Source: Triangularia verruculosa (Eukaryota > Ascomycota > Sordariomycetes > Sordariales > Podosporaceae). Taken from it: 64,000 nucleotides of DNA. The DNA lies in the NCBI GenBank assembly GCA_033296885.1, contig MU863912.1:1-64000 (forward strand), given 5' to 3'. The notes beneath the pieces were generated by a model. The model was not told the DNA's origin. It saw only the letters and a program-made list of their open reading frames with translations, and made no database searches. Positions 1 to 11,043 of this stretch are shown in pieces. The position numbers were made by a program, and so were the translations under genes. Numbering within the stretch: position 1 is the first letter of the stretch; every line of letters begins with the position of its first letter.

Positions 1-1145
1 TGCGGCACTCCCCCCCCCCCCACTGTCGTCGCCCTCCGTGGTTTGCCCCCCACCCCCCACACCCGTTACGACCCCCCCCCCCCCCACCCCCCCACACCCC
101 CCCCCCCCCCCCCCCCCCCCCGGCTGTGATACCAGTTTGATAAGCCCTTTATGTACAAACCATTCCCTAATAAGAGCTCCAGCTCGAACTCTGGTTTGTC
201 GATAAGCCCACTGCAACGCTGTTGTAAGTGGTTGTACTCTTTTGCTAAAGCGGGACTAGCGCCGGTTGTTCCCCCCGATAACTCGACCACATCTCCCCGA
301 TCGGACAGGAACAGCTCAAATAACAGCCAAAAGATTGTCGATTCCCAAGCCCAATCGTCTGCTAAAACCGATGAACAAGTGGTGACAAGCTGCGGGGGGA
401 AAGAAACTTCGGGTGTAACCGCACTGCACACCATATTTTCACCATCCTCAGCTTGACCGAATGGCCAGGTTATGCCTCATTGTCCGCTCACAGTTTGAGG
501 ACTATGCATCGCCGAGGAGAAGAGGCAACCTGCAAATTGTTCGTCGGTCTACCCAACAGGAAATTGTCTTTAAAGCACGCATTCCCTTCTGCCATTATTG
601 ACTTTCCCTCCCACGCCCTCGTCGTCATTCCGTGGTAATGAGCCCTCGGTTTGTCCGAGATCAGAATTAGTTCTCGAGAAATGTGCTGCTCATCTCCAAC
701 CGGCCATGTCCCCGAGGTAGGGCGCCATGTCGGTTTCTCCAAATAAGACTATCGAATCGAGCGAGCGGGATTGGTTGTCGATCCGGTACTCCTCGGTGTG
801 GTGCTCCCGAGACAGGGACCCGGGATCTCGTCACGACAAGGTCTACTGGGTATGCTGTTGGTGAACCACCGACATATTGTGTGATAGACATGCGCTGTGT
901 CTCCGAGTGAGGGGAATAATTGCTGTAATACCAGATCCTATTAAAACCCCGCCAACGCAGGTCTTCCACGTTCTTGTGGTGTTGTTATCTCTCCAGGCTC
1001 CGTCATCAACCATTTCTCCCGGTCGCCAAGATCATCCCCGTTACGATCTGTCTTGGCCTGCATGCCGTGCTGTTTAGCTTCCGCTGTCTAGTATCTCGGC
1101 CCGTACCGAATTACTGAGTCTGGAAATATCTAAGCCCTACCCCCA
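1..1145. other. C-rich low-complexity edge and gene-poor left flank
   Basis: The first ~121 bases are dominated by poly-C runs (longest around 107-121), interrupted by A and G. The rest, up to the permease start at 1146, contains no reading frame I can support. A 122-codon frame on the minus strand (66-434) opens with a true ATG but runs into the poly-G complement and matches nothing I recognise. The 450-1140 part is ordinary-composition DNA and probably includes the permease promoter. Confidence 0.6.
11..121. repeat. poly-C / C-rich simple sequence
   Basis: Runs of 5 to more than 20 consecutive C with scattered A, G and T over about 110 bases. Nothing telomere-like (no TTAGGG arrays) is present. 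Homopolymer length here is also prone to sequencing error. Confidence 0.8.
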
Positions 1146-2962
1146 ATGGCAGACGTGGAAAAGAAGTCCTTCAACGAGGGGCGAGGGACCGAGGCACAGT
1201 TGGGAAATACTACTGTCAGCCCTGAAAGAGATATCATCAACCTCTTGGGGTATAAGCCAGAATTGAAGCGGAACCGGTCCATGTTTACGCTTCTGTTTCA
1301 GTCTCTGGCCATTGCCGCTGTATGTATTCCTCTGATAACCGGCATGGGAAACGCTCTTGAGCAATGTATTGACTGCTTTGCTGCCAACAGATACCATATG
1401 GATTTGGCGGTCCATTGATCAGTGCCGTCTATGGCGGTGGTACGTATTCCTTGCAGCTGATCGTCTTATACTGCTGACATCTGCAGGCCAACTGCCCATG
1501 TTCTTGGGCTGGATCTTGGTGCTCATCGTCGACGAGTGTATTGCGCTCTCCCTTGGTGAGCTTGCATCGCGGTATCCAACCTCAGCTGGACCGTATTATT
1601 GGTCTTTCCAACTGGCGCATCCTCGGTTTCGAACAGTGTTGTCTTTTGTGACCGGATGGACCTGGCTGATTGGGAACTGGACCATCACACTGTCTGTCAA
1701 CTTTGGATTCGCCTCGTTGATCGCCGCATGCGTTGCGCTCTACCACCCCGAGTTCGTCATCGAGCCATGGCAGCTACTGTTGATCTTCTATGCCATCTGT
1801 GGCATGACATTCCTGGTGTGTGCCTTTGGGAACCGGCTGCTTCCAGCGGTGGACACAGCCTGTGCGGCGTTTACGGCGATTGCCATCTTCATCACGCTGG
1901 TGTGCTTGTCCGCCAAGGCTGAAGTAGGGAGGAACTCGCCGGCCGATACCTTGGGACATTATGACACTTCGCTGTCTGGATGGGGGGGCTTTTCGTTCTT
2001 CATCGGAATCCTGCCAGCGGCGTACACCTTTTCCGCAATCGGCATGGTCTCTGCCATGGCTGAAGAGTGCGATGATCCGGCGGTCAAACTGCCCAAAGCA
2101 ATTGCGTTGTGTGTGCCTGTTGGTGGGATCGCAGGACTGTTCTTTGTAGGTTATGTCCATCTTTGCCACCACTGGCATCGTGTTATCTGGGACAACCTGG
2201 CTGACCGGAGTGGCATTCACCCCTAGATCATCCCCATTTGCGCAACAATGCCGGCACTCGAGTACATCCTTGAAGCACCTGTTGGCCAGGCGCTCCCGTA
2301 CATCTTCGCAGCCGTGATGGGGTCGCGCGGGGGAGGTCTTGGGTTGAGCATCCTCATTCTGATCATCACCTTCTTCTGCTCCATCTCCATCACTGTGGCT
2401 GCCTCACGGTGTACATGGGCCTTTGCACGCGACAAGGCCATCCCAGTGTCTCGACTATGGAGCCGGGTTGATGCACGACACGGTGTGCCAGTGTGGGCTC
2501 TGGCGTTGACAACAATTGTCCAAATGCTTCTTGGGCTGATCAACCTTGGATCTTCATCGGCGTTCCTTGCTTTTGTTTCTGTCGGAGTGATATCCCTGGC
2601 TGTATCGTACGCCATCCCGATCACTATCAGCATGTGGCATCGACGAAGAGAGGTAGACGCTGCCCGTTGGACAATGGGAGGGAAGGTCGGATGGGTTGTC
2701 AACATCATTGCGGTTCTGGGGATTGCTTTTGAGACGGTCTTGTTCTCGATGCCGCAAGTGCTGCCGGTAGATGAGGCTACCATGAATTATGCCATTGTCG
2801 TGTTTTTGGGCTTCATGGCGCTGAGCACTGTGTGGTACAGTGTGTACGCAAGGAAAGGTGAGTTGCCCTCGATTGATGTGGTGGTCTTTCCAGGCGCTGA
2901 CCCTGTCTCTTGCAGTCTATGTTGGACCTCCCGAATCGGATGGGATCAAGGCGGAGAGATGA
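1146..2962 (+). CDS. amino acid/GABA/choline-type permease (APC superfamily)
   Basis: This is a polytopic plasma-membrane transporter of the fungal GABA/choline permease branch of the APC superfamily. Five exons are inferred: 1146-1319, 1391-1439, 1487-2145, 2227-2857 and 2916-2962, giving 519 aa, the usual family length. The start region has a hydrophilic N-terminus followed by a first transmembrane segment beginning SLAIAAIPYGFGGPL across introns 1 and 2, then an SLGELASRYPTSAGPYYW signature typical of the family. About 12 hydrophobic segments follow. All introns have GT..AG ends, and intron 3 (2146-2226) is required to restore the IIPICATMPAL continuation. It lies upstream of, and in the same direction as, the 997-aa gene. 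The substrate cannot be read from the sequence; choline, GABA or another amine are all possible. Confidence 0.9.
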
Positions 2963-3191
2963 AGAGTGCCTGAGTTTACAGATAATAGAACACAATTTAA
3001 TACAGCGGTGGATTATTTGCAGAAAATGTGCGAGTAACATGAGCCCTAGAAGTGGCTGATCCCATAGTCGTGCCTTCCCCTGAGTGCTATCAACCCCTCG
3101 GAGCCACACCGTGGCTGAGGCTGGTGCCTGATGCCTTCCACAAGTTTGCGATGCTTCACCGTCGCAAATCAGAAGTCCAAAGCAACTTCCA

Positions 3192-6185
3192 ATGGACTTC
3201 ACCTCAGAGTCGGGCCTGTTCTCGCTGGACGGCTCGTTCCAGAGTCCGGGTCCCTCCTCCCCGCCGACTGTGGCCACGCCTGGACACATGGAAGCAGACG
3301 AGTATGCCCTCCACCATGGCCTCACATTCCCAGGCATCGACCCTTGGTCTGATATTCTTGATGAGACGGGAACCATTGCTGCCACGCTTGTTGACCTTCA
3401 GCCTGGCCACTTCATCGAGAATGGAACACTCGAGGAATGCCGCTTCCGCCCCATCATACCCGCCCCTGAACAGTGGCCGGTCTCAGCAGCGTCAATGCAA
3501 CTTATCCAGCAGGCTTTCCAGCGGTGCACTGCCAGCGAGGTTGCTGATTTGATGGAAGAATTATGCTTGGAGAAAACTCCTCTGTTGAAGAGTGTCAAGC
3601 TCGATACTCCCATGCTCCGGAGCGAACACACCAGCGACTGCCACCGATTGACACGGAGGGTTACCTCCTTTCGGAAGGAAACACTGCCAGACCATGGGCT
3701 ACCATTTGATTACGCTGACGTCGCCAAAGGCGAGGGGCTCGAGTTCCCCGAAAATGCAAGCGCCTTGGACGAAGAACTGGTGCAGAAGGCCGGGACACAA
3801 CCACTCGAGGTCACCAAAGAGACGGCAGCATATCTCATGCAAACTCTTGAAACCGAGTGGACGGAACAAGATCAAGGAAATCTTTTGGAGAGCGCAAATA
3901 CCTATCATGGAGTAAGCAGAAGAATACCATCGTACGTGAACTATGCTAACCATCTGTCAAAGCTGTCAATTTTTGGAGCTGCAGAGCCTATCTCGCCGCC
4001 CCTGAGCCCCATACTCAAGCCCGCAAATGACTATTTTGTCCCTGACGAGGAGACATGCCAAGTTCCACAGCCATCTTCCCCAGTGTCTAATATCAGCAAA
4101 GAACTTCACAACACGGAGAGCAGGCTGTTCCGGCAAGATGAAGTATTCTGGGATGAAGCCTCGAGGGCTCACTTCTCACCTGAGCGTTACGACGATATAG
4201 ACGTCCCGGAACTGATACGAGACGGCTTCTTACAGACAAATGATATGCCGATGATGTACCAACCGCTTCCCGAGGACTCTTATGTCGATGTGCCCTTGTT
4301 GCCAGTTCTGAACGAGCTACAGCCTGGCGATGTTTTGTGGGTAGAGGATCTTGCGCAGGCAAGCGAGCTGATTGAAGCTGCAGAAATAATCCCAACAATC
4401 GATTCGGAAGAAGAGGATTTATCAAGTTTCTTTAATGACAGGACCACGATGCTCATGCAATACGCTGAGCAGGAGAGACTCGAGCCACTCGATGCGGTAG
4501 CACGGGTTGCAGTCCCCATTATGGATTTCTCATTGCCGACTCCTCTGTGGGAACTACAGCCACAGAGACCTAAAGCACAGTTTGCCTTCATACGGGGTAT
4601 GACCGATGTTGACTGGAAGGGTGCCAAATGGGGTCATAATAGGTCAGCCGAGCAACGGATGGTGTGGGCGCCTATGGCCCATATGAAAGCAAAGGCTTTG
4701 ACATCCGAGACCATTGAAGTGGACCAGCAACATCTTGACCGCTTCCTAGGCCATTCGGCGGACGACGAAGTCATGACGAGCGCTGATCTGGTGGGCAAGA
4801 AATCAGGACTTATGATCCTCCAAATGTATGACGACGACGATGAACTTTTCCCACTTTCTGCTACCAAGAGTCCAACTTTGATCGTTTCACGGTTACCCCA
4901 AAGAAAGGAAAGGCCAGAACATTCGCGGTCTGCCAAGCCAGCCGCATTCCAGACCCAGGCACTCAAGGATGTTAACAGGAGGCCTTCGATTCCCAGTCCA
5001 GTCGCCATCTTGCCTGGTCAATGGAGGCTTAAACAAGATCCCATCGAGATACGGCCGATACCCAGGCCCTCCGCCCATACCGCCCCAACGCGCCATATGC
5101 TCGGCTTGGCTGAAGGTGAAGAGCTGCCGCCGGTGCCGACGACAGACCTGTTTAGGGGCCTTGTCAAGGAGTATCCCGACTTCAGAACTCTGCTGGATTC
5201 CTTCGTTGCGGTCAATTTCCGTGCTGTGACAGACCGGACCAACAGCAGTCACCCCAGTTATCGAGTCAACAGGCTGATGGGCGCCTCTCAACCAACTGAA
5301 CCAATTCCCGCTCTCCCTGAGATTCCGGCCGCTGCTCCAGATGTTGTACCCCCTGCGCAACGATTAAGGATTGTGGTTTCCCACATGGCTGTTGGACCGA
5401 TGCTCGAATTCTTGACAAAGCTGATTCCCGGTATAGAGTTTGTCCGTCGCAACTACACACTTCACAGGCCGGACACCTGGTTCCCGGGCTTGCTTTCCCC
5501 CAACTTCGATGAGGCTGACTTGACGATATCCCCAGCGACTGGCATCGTGCTGTTGACCATGGTAAAGCTGCGTCAGAAGGCCATGCCAGGTCAACCGGAA
5601 AGGATGGTGAACTATCGTAACGTGGTCAAGAACGCAGCTCTTCGGTACAAGCGGTTGATTGTTTTTGTATCCGAAGGCAACAAGTTCAGTGAGACGATGA
5701 CGCCTCTTTCTCAGTCAGACGCCAAAGCTCTCGCCGAGTTTCAGGGGTTCGCTGGAGGGCTCGACACAGAGGTGCGGGTGTTGTATGTTGGAGGAGGGAC
5801 GGAGACGCTGGCCAAGTGGGTGGCCAAGGTGATTTGTGATCATGCCAGCGAGCAGGCGGACGTGAGGAGCTTGGTAACTCCTCCGGAGACACACCACGAA
5901 GCGTTCCTCTTCCGGGCAGGCATGAACACCTTTGCCGCCCAGGTTGTGCTGAAGAAATTGCCAGTTCCAGCAAACGATGTGGCCGTGGGAGGCCAACACG
6001 GGCAGTTGTATGGACTGCCCAAGTTTTTGATGATGTCGTCAGAGGAAAGATTTGCCATGTTTGAGGGGCTCTTGGGCGGCCGGAAGGTGTTGCAGAGAGT
6101 GGGCCAGGTTCTCGATGAGCCATGGGGCCAGCGCGCAGTGGGCGAATATGACGATGACGATGTATTTGAAGGTTTTGACATGTGA
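3192..6185 (+). CDS. 997-aa protein with ERCC4/XPF-like C-terminal region
   Basis: Single-exon gene, 997 aa. Residues 1 to about 700 are acidic, proline-rich and look disordered, without a recognisable domain. From about residue 720 the chain becomes ordered: a beta strand (LRIVVSHM), a segment reading PGIEFVRRNYT, then DLTISPATGIVLLTMVKLRQ at about 774, and RYKRLIVFVSEG at about 817. This order resembles the XPF/ERCC4 nuclease fold, where an ISP-TGI segment and an R-Y-x-R-LIV-x-VSEG segment occur in the fungal relatives. The catalytic GDxnERK signature of active XPF nucleases is not visible, so an inactive, scaffold-type relative such as the meiotic Zip2/SHOC1 group is possible. That assignment is inference; a Pfam DUF family may be all that a search returns. 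An acidic patch (EYDDDDVFEGFD) closes the protein. Confidence 0.85.
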   Translation: MDFTSESGLFSLDGSFQSPGPSSPPTVATPGHMEADEYALHHGLTFPGIDPWSDILDETGTIAATLVDLQPGHFIENGTLEECRFRPIIPAPEQWPVSAASMQLIQQAFQRCTASEVADLMEELCLEKTPLLKSVKLDTPMLRSEHTSDCHRLTRRVTSFRKETLPDHGLPFDYADVAKGEGLEFPENASALDEELVQKAGTQPLEVTKETAAYLMQTLETEWTEQDQGNLLESANTYHGVSRRIPSYVNYANHLSKLSIFGAAEPISPPLSPILKPANDYFVPDEETCQVPQPSSPVSNISKELHNTESRLFRQDEVFWDEASRAHFSPERYDDIDVPELIRDGFLQTNDMPMMYQPLPEDSYVDVPLLPVLNELQPGDVLWVEDLAQASELIEAAEIIPTIDSEEEDLSSFFNDRTTMLMQYAEQERLEPLDAVARVAVPIMDFSLPTPLWELQPQRPKAQFAFIRGMTDVDWKGAKWGHNRSAEQRMVWAPMAHMKAKALTSETIEVDQQHLDRFLGHSADDEVMTSADLVGKKSGLMILQMYDDDDELFPLSATKSPTLIVSRLPQRKERPEHSRSAKPAAFQTQALKDVNRRPSIPSPVAILPGQWRLKQDPIEIRPIPRPSAHTAPTRHMLGLAEGEELPPVPTTDLFRGLVKEYPDFRTLLDSFVAVNFRAVTDRTNSSHPSYRVNRLMGASQPTEPIPALPEIPAAAPDVVPPAQRLRIVVSHMAVGPMLEFLTKLIPGIEFVRRNYTLHRPDTWFPGLLSPNFDEADLTISPATGIVLLTMVKLRQKAMPGQPERMVNYRNVVKNAALRYKRLIVFVSEGNKFSETMTPLSQSDAKALAEFQGFAGGLDTEVRVLYVGGGTETLAKWVAKVICDHASEQADVRSLVTPPETHHEAFLFRAGMNTFAAQVVLKKLPVPANDVAVGGQHGQLYGLPKFLMMSSEERFAMFEGLLGGRKVLQRVGQVLDEPWGQRAVGEYDDDDVFEGFDM

Positions 6186-6316
6186 GATGGTGTGGTAGGA
6201 GGTGACTGATGTCGGATGATGTATTCGGAATTTCTTGTCGGCTCTTGCTCAGAAAATGGTTGCTCGCTAGCCTATGCCTTGCGATATTTGCTCATAATGC
6301 TTTGCTCAAATACCAT

Positions 6317-7729
6317 TCATTCTTTCTCTTCGACCTCCCCCTCCAAAGGCTCAAACTCTTGCTCTGACGCGACATTGCCGGCGTCGATGCTCCAGACTTT
6401 AAGACTTGTCTCCTCCACGACAAAAGCTGGTTTCTTTGTTGCAGGGGAGTCATCATCACTGTCACTGCCGCTGTCATCACCGCTACTGTCCTCATCATCC
6501 GCCACCTTCCAACTTCCCGAACAAGTAGCCAGCACACTCCCGCTCGAGTGCATCGCCGCTGCGCCAACCGCGCTCTCCCCGTTATTCACCCCCCACTCCC
6601 AAGCCGGTTTTACCTCCCCCTCGCTCATCCCCACCCCTTCGTACACCACCACCTTTCCCGCTTTAGTCCCAGCCCAAACTTCAAACCCCCCGTTTTGATC
6701 GGGAAAAACATCAACGCTCAACCTCTGATTCGTGGCCCCGTCCCTCCCGCTTAACCACCCAAGCAGTTTGTGCGTGCCCCGAACATCATACACCAGCAAC
6801 CCTTCACTCCCTCGTTCATTCACCACTAGATATCTCCCGCACGGACTCCAGATCGTTTGGACAACTCCCTTCCCTTTTACTTTCGCTTCAGCGTCCGCGG
6901 CGGATTTGACGGAAAAGTTTGCTATCGGGCTGCCAGAGCGGTAAATGTCGTAGAGACCGATCCATCTTGTCCAGGTGCCGGCGGCGAGGATCCCTTCTTG
7001 TTCGTTTGGTTGGAGGGATAAAGCGGAGACTGTTCCTCGCATGCCGATGCCGTTTCCTTTGCTGATGTGGCGGGTTGAGGGGATGGTTGGGATTCTGAGG
7101 AGGGGTTGGGAGGAGAGGGAGTCTGGGCGGGAGATGTCGAAGATGGCGAGGAGGTTTGTTGTGCCAGTGACAAAGTGGGAGCCGGGGGAGGGCCAGAGGA
7201 GGGAGGTGATGGGGAGGTAGGATTCTGTTTCGGGTTTTATGAGGAAAAAACTGGCGAGGGGTGGGGAGGGGGAGGCGAGGGGGAAGAGGGGGGATAGGTG
7301 GATTGGGTGGTCGGTTGAGGCGGAGAGGAGGGTTTGGGTTTGAGGGTGGGAGAGGGAGAAGTATGGGCAGGGGGCGAAGGTTGAGGTTGGTTCGGGGAGG
7401 GGGAGGGTGCTGGTTGGGGTGAGGGGGTGGTTGGAGGAGGTGAGGAGGGAGGAGGGGAGGACGTAGGATGTGATGGAGGGGTGGGAGGTGAGGGTGAGGA
7501 GGGTTGTGCCGTCTGCGGTCCATTGGGCGGATTTGAAGAAGGGGGTGTCCCGGTTGCGGGGGTCGGGGGTGGGTTTTGGGGGGAGGGAGGCGTTGGGGGT
7601 GGTGGTGTAGGCGAGGAGGTTGAGGGTTGGTTTATTCATGGTTGGTGGGAGGGTTTTGGAGAGGGAATCTTTTTGGTGGATGGCGAGTTTGTGAGTGGGA
7701 GAGTCATTGTCGCTTTGTTCTGTCGACAT
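6317..7729 (-). CDS. WD40-repeat protein, Swt21/WRAP53 (TCAB1)-like
   Basis: Intronless, 470 aa, converging tail to tail with the 997-aa gene (131 bp between stops). The start is taken at MSTEQSDND (7729); the frame stays open further upstream but that part looks like 5' leader. Beta-propeller character is clear: FFKSAQWTADGTTLLTLTSH near the N-terminus, ITSLLWPSPGSHFVTGT, ISKGNGIGMRGTVSALSLQP, VQTIWSPCGRYLVVNERGSE and a last repeat ending SLKVWSIDAG. The domain order and the G-M-RGTVSALS motif match the Swt21/WRAP53 family. In yeast Swt21 acts in pre-mRNA splicing with Tgs1, and human WRAP53 escorts Cajal-body RNAs. The acidic DSSGDDSGSDSDDDS insert near residue 420 is a loop. The first third is rich in S, T and P. 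Confidence 0.85.
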   Translation of the reverse strand: MSTEQSDNDSPTHKLAIHQKDSLSKTLPPTMNKPTLNLLAYTTTPNASLPPKPTPDPRNRDTPFFKSAQWTADGTTLLTLTSHPSITSYVLPSSLLTSSNHPLTPTSTLPLPEPTSTFAPCPYFSLSHPQTQTLLSASTDHPIHLSPLFPLASPSPPLASFFLIKPETESYLPITSLLWPSPGSHFVTGTTNLLAIFDISRPDSLSSQPLLRIPTIPSTRHISKGNGIGMRGTVSALSLQPNEQEGILAAGTWTRWIGLYDIYRSGSPIANFSVKSAADAEAKVKGKGVVQTIWSPCGRYLVVNERGSEGLLVYDVRGTHKLLGWLSGRDGATNQRLSVDVFPDQNGGFEVWAGTKAGKVVVYEGVGMSEGEVKPAWEWGVNNGESAVGAAAMHSSGSVLATCSGSWKVADDEDSSGDDSGSDSDDDSPATKKPAFVVEETSLKVWSIDAGNVASEQEFEPLEGEVEEKE

Positions 7730-8242
7730 GTTGAATATGTTGTGAGATTTTGAGTGGGTGTCACTGAAGATGGTGTTGAAAGTTGAGCTTGAAAGCCGCG
7801 ATGAGATGAGAGTTGTAGAGCGGCTGATAGTATATAGCACTACATCAAGTATCTTTCCGCTGACATTGCGCATCAAGGTACTTTTCTCAGGTAGAAGGAC
7901 TAACAGCGAGAACCTTGAAGGTCCAGGGCCTATTCGCCCCCACATTTCCCGCTGCAGGCGCCCTAGAAACCACCGCCGGCAGGCAACTCAATGGGGAAGC
8001 TACGCAACCATGCATCAGACGGGAGCTGTCCGCCTGACACCTTCTCCAGCTCACACCAAACATCAAGTCGCGACATCACTTTTGAGCGTCGCGACTGCTG
8101 CCAGCGAAGTTCAATTCTGTGTTGGAAAGAAGAGCCGTGTTTTCAGCATCTCCCCACCCAACAGCATCTCCACCGCAATCAGCTCTCAGCAGTGACCGCC
8201 ATCTCGAGAGACACTGCGCAAACACATACCAAGACAGTCAAG
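7730..8242. promoter_or_regulatory. divergent intergenic region
   Basis: 513 bp separate the start codons of the WD40 gene (minus) and the PQ-loop gene (plus), so both promoters must lie here. No TATA box or named operator stands out. Confidence 0.5.
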
Positions 8243-9386
8243 ATGGAGTCAATATTTGGCGGAGACCGCTGCGAGGAACTTCGCGATCTGAGCGTTGTTA
8301 ACCTCATCGTTTCGATGTATGCCCTCCCTACCTTTTCAGCGCTTTGCTTCTGTGCTGAAAGCTCGTAGCGTCATCGTGATAGGCATGCTCATCAGCTACC
8401 TGCCCCAACACTTCCGAATCATCTCGCGCGGCACATCTGAGGGCATTTCCCCGTACTTCATCCTACTTGGGACGACATCAGCGACGTCCGCTTTTGCGAA
8501 TATTCTGCTGCTTCCCCAGTCCCGACAAGATGTTGCCTGCTGCAAGGAGCTGGAGGCCTTCCATTGTGTGGCTGGTCTGCTGGGCATTGCACAACTAGGT
8601 GTGCAATGGATTTGCTTTTCTTTCATGTGAGTTCTTGTCTATCAGGCATGCAGAGATCCAATGGGAGACTAATCAGTGGGTGACAGCTTCGTCTTGTTCC
8701 TCGTCTTCTTCCGATACAACCCCGCCCACGATCCTGATAGCGAAGAGCTGGCTGAAGTGGAAGGCCAACCAAGGTGGCAGACGGCACTGTTGGTTGCTTC
8801 GCTGACATTGCTGCACGGTCTTGCTGTCACCGTCATCACCGGCATCCTCTCAACCCTCGCCAAAGACCACCTCGCCGCCTGGGCCAACGTGCTCGGCGTC
8901 ATGGCCGCTCTCCTCGCAGCCGTGCAGTACGTGCCCCAGATCTGGACGACCTACCACCTTAAGCATGTGGGCAGTCTCAGCATCCCCATGATGTGCATCC
9001 AAACCCCCGGTGGCTTCGTCTTCGCAGCCAGCTTGTTCGCTCGTCTTGGCCTCGCTGGCTGGAGCTCGTGGGGCATCTTCGTCTTGACCGCCACGATGCA
9101 GGGTATCCTACTCTATCTCGCCATCTACTACGAGATCCAGTCCCGCAATGGCCTCGTCAAATCGCCTATTGAGACTTTACCGCCGTCGCATCTTCACGCT
9201 AATGGCTTTGACGATGACACTCCCGGCCGGTACACGTCTCACCCGGAGCACTATGCCCACTCCCCGGATCATCTGCAAACCATCTTGGACCGCCAGGACA
9301 GCGACGCGGCGGCGGAGACTACACCGCTGCTCAAGCCCGGCGGCATTGGCGACCCTCATAGGAATTTTGACACCAACCGTGGTTAG
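8243..9386 (+). CDS. PQ-loop repeat membrane protein
   Basis: Three exons (8243-8316, 8369-8626, 8687-9386) encode 343 aa. The PQ-loop motif occurs twice: SYLPQHFRIISRGTSEGISP in the first half and QYVPQIWTTYHLKHVGSLSI in the second. Each PQ pair sits at the end of a transmembrane helix followed by a conserved loop, as in the cystinosin/Ypq/MPDU1 superfamily. About seven hydrophobic segments are visible. The C-terminal ~70 residues are hydrophilic and contain SHPEHYAHSPDH and ETTPLLKPGG; the acidic ETTPLL stretch resembles a vacuolar dileucine sorting signal. Intron ends are gtatgc..gtag and gtgagt..acag. A vacuolar or endomembrane small-solute transporter is the likely role; the substrate is unknown. 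Confidence 0.88.
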
Positions 9387-11043
9387 GATAACGGAAAGTC
9401 TGATATTCCATATTGAGGGCGGCGCTGGTGTTGTCTTGATCATTTCTTTCACCAGTTATTCAGGGGACAGAGAACAACAGGAAAGGGGCTTTGTCCGGTG
9501 TTATTTACACAGCTTTGCATTACAGCACATTGGGAAGGCAGGCGTTTGTTGAATTTGGGGAGGGAGTACTTGTTTGTATGGTTATTATGAGAGAGTCTGA
9601 AATATATGGCGTTTTGGCTGCATCAGGAATGTGGTGGTTCCGTGTTTTGAGTTGGGCACAAGGAAGGGGTGGTGATAGGGTTAGGGTATATGTAGCTGTT
9701 TTCTGGAGGGGGGTTGTTGTGAGTGTTTGGGAATGGAGTTTTTTATCTTGAATTTCAACCACATGATAAGCCTGATGGTTGATATGTAGGTGCGAAGGCT
9801 GATGAACACGAACATGGCTATTTTTTACGGCAATTTTCCCCCTGCAGCAAAGCACTGACACCGACAGCAGGTTTGATGGTGTCGCCGACCATGGTTGGAA
9901 TGTTGTTTCGACAATATGCCTACCAACCCCAAGATTTTCTCTCTGCTGCAAAAAAAGTGCTAAGCGACCCTCCATGGATCTTGACGGGTAGGCGGGTGGT
10001 GGCTTTTCTGGGGAAGGCCTGTCTGTGTCCGAGGCGGAGGGAGGGAGGGGGGATCTGAGCGCGATTGGCTTGTCTGAAGCAGATTGTGGTGACAATGCGA
10101 TTTGATGCAAGCCAACTCAACCCCAACTTTTGCGCACGGGCGATAATTGTCCCAAGAAGAAAGCCCAAACGCTGTGGCTTGACTGACAGGTTGGATCTGA
10201 TAAAAAAAGGGAAATCGGATCGTGGGGATTCCTGCGGATTAGATCGTTGCTTGTCAAGGTGCTGGAAGGGGAGGAAAGTCAGGGTTGTGCATTGTTTTGG
10301 GTATTGACGACCTGGGGTTGACCAACCCCCTTTGAGGTGGACGAGGCAGCGGCAAAATGGTAATTTATTCCGATTTGAGTGTTGTGACAAACATCAAACT
10401 TGTGGGTGAATTCTTCCGAGGGGAAAAATGGCGGCGGTTTTGGCAGGTGGGGAGAAAATAAGGCTTGTCCCTTCGGGATGCGGGACGAGGAGAGTTGGAT
10501 GTTTAGGTTGCTAGGTAGGTAGGGAGGCGGGAAGGGAAAAGGGGGGGGGCTACTGACCGGAAGGGGAACGGCATGCGCGGGAATGATCTACTTACATGGA
10601 ACAAGGCTGTTGGGACATCCTTCGCTCATCACCGTCTCATGTGGGAGTTTACCCGCCACACGTACACCTGTGAAAAAAAAGCCACAGTATGGTGATGGGT
10701 GAAGAAGCGTTGTCCGGCATTGAAGCCTGGTGTGTATCTGAGGGCGATAAGGTCTGGATCTATGCGATTATGCTCGGGTAGGGGATGAGACGAGGGAAGA
10801 AGAGGTTCGTATATATGTTCAAGTGATGGTGTCTGGCAAATCATGGTGTGCTCGTCTCCCCTCTTTCTTTTTTCTTGTTTTTGTTCTGCTCAAATGATAC
10901 TGAGGATGTCGAACATCTCATTATAATGTTTATTTCCCTCGTCTGGATGACGGATACCTTTTCTTACACTTGATCATCTATCACATTACTACATCACACG
11001 CATCATCCAACTGGGTTGGATAACCACACGTCACGTCGTCACA
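9387..11043. other. 1.66-kb intergenic region without supported genes
   Basis: Contains G-rich stretches (a GGGGGGGG run near 10,540) and pyrimidine-rich segments. A 196-codon open frame on the minus strand (9520-10110) starts at TTG rather than ATG and has no domain character, so it is not called. The last ~150 bp before 11044 are likely leader of the apple-domain gene. Confidence 0.5.

Noticed and set aside
66..434. 122-codon minus-strand frame with a true ATG at 434
   Set aside because: Ends in a poly-Gly stretch from the poly-C tract, shows no domain, and overlaps another open frame of similar length on the plus strand.
9520..10110. 196-codon minus-strand open frame
   Set aside because: Begins with TTG, no domain, low-complexity S/T/P; frame likely open by chance.
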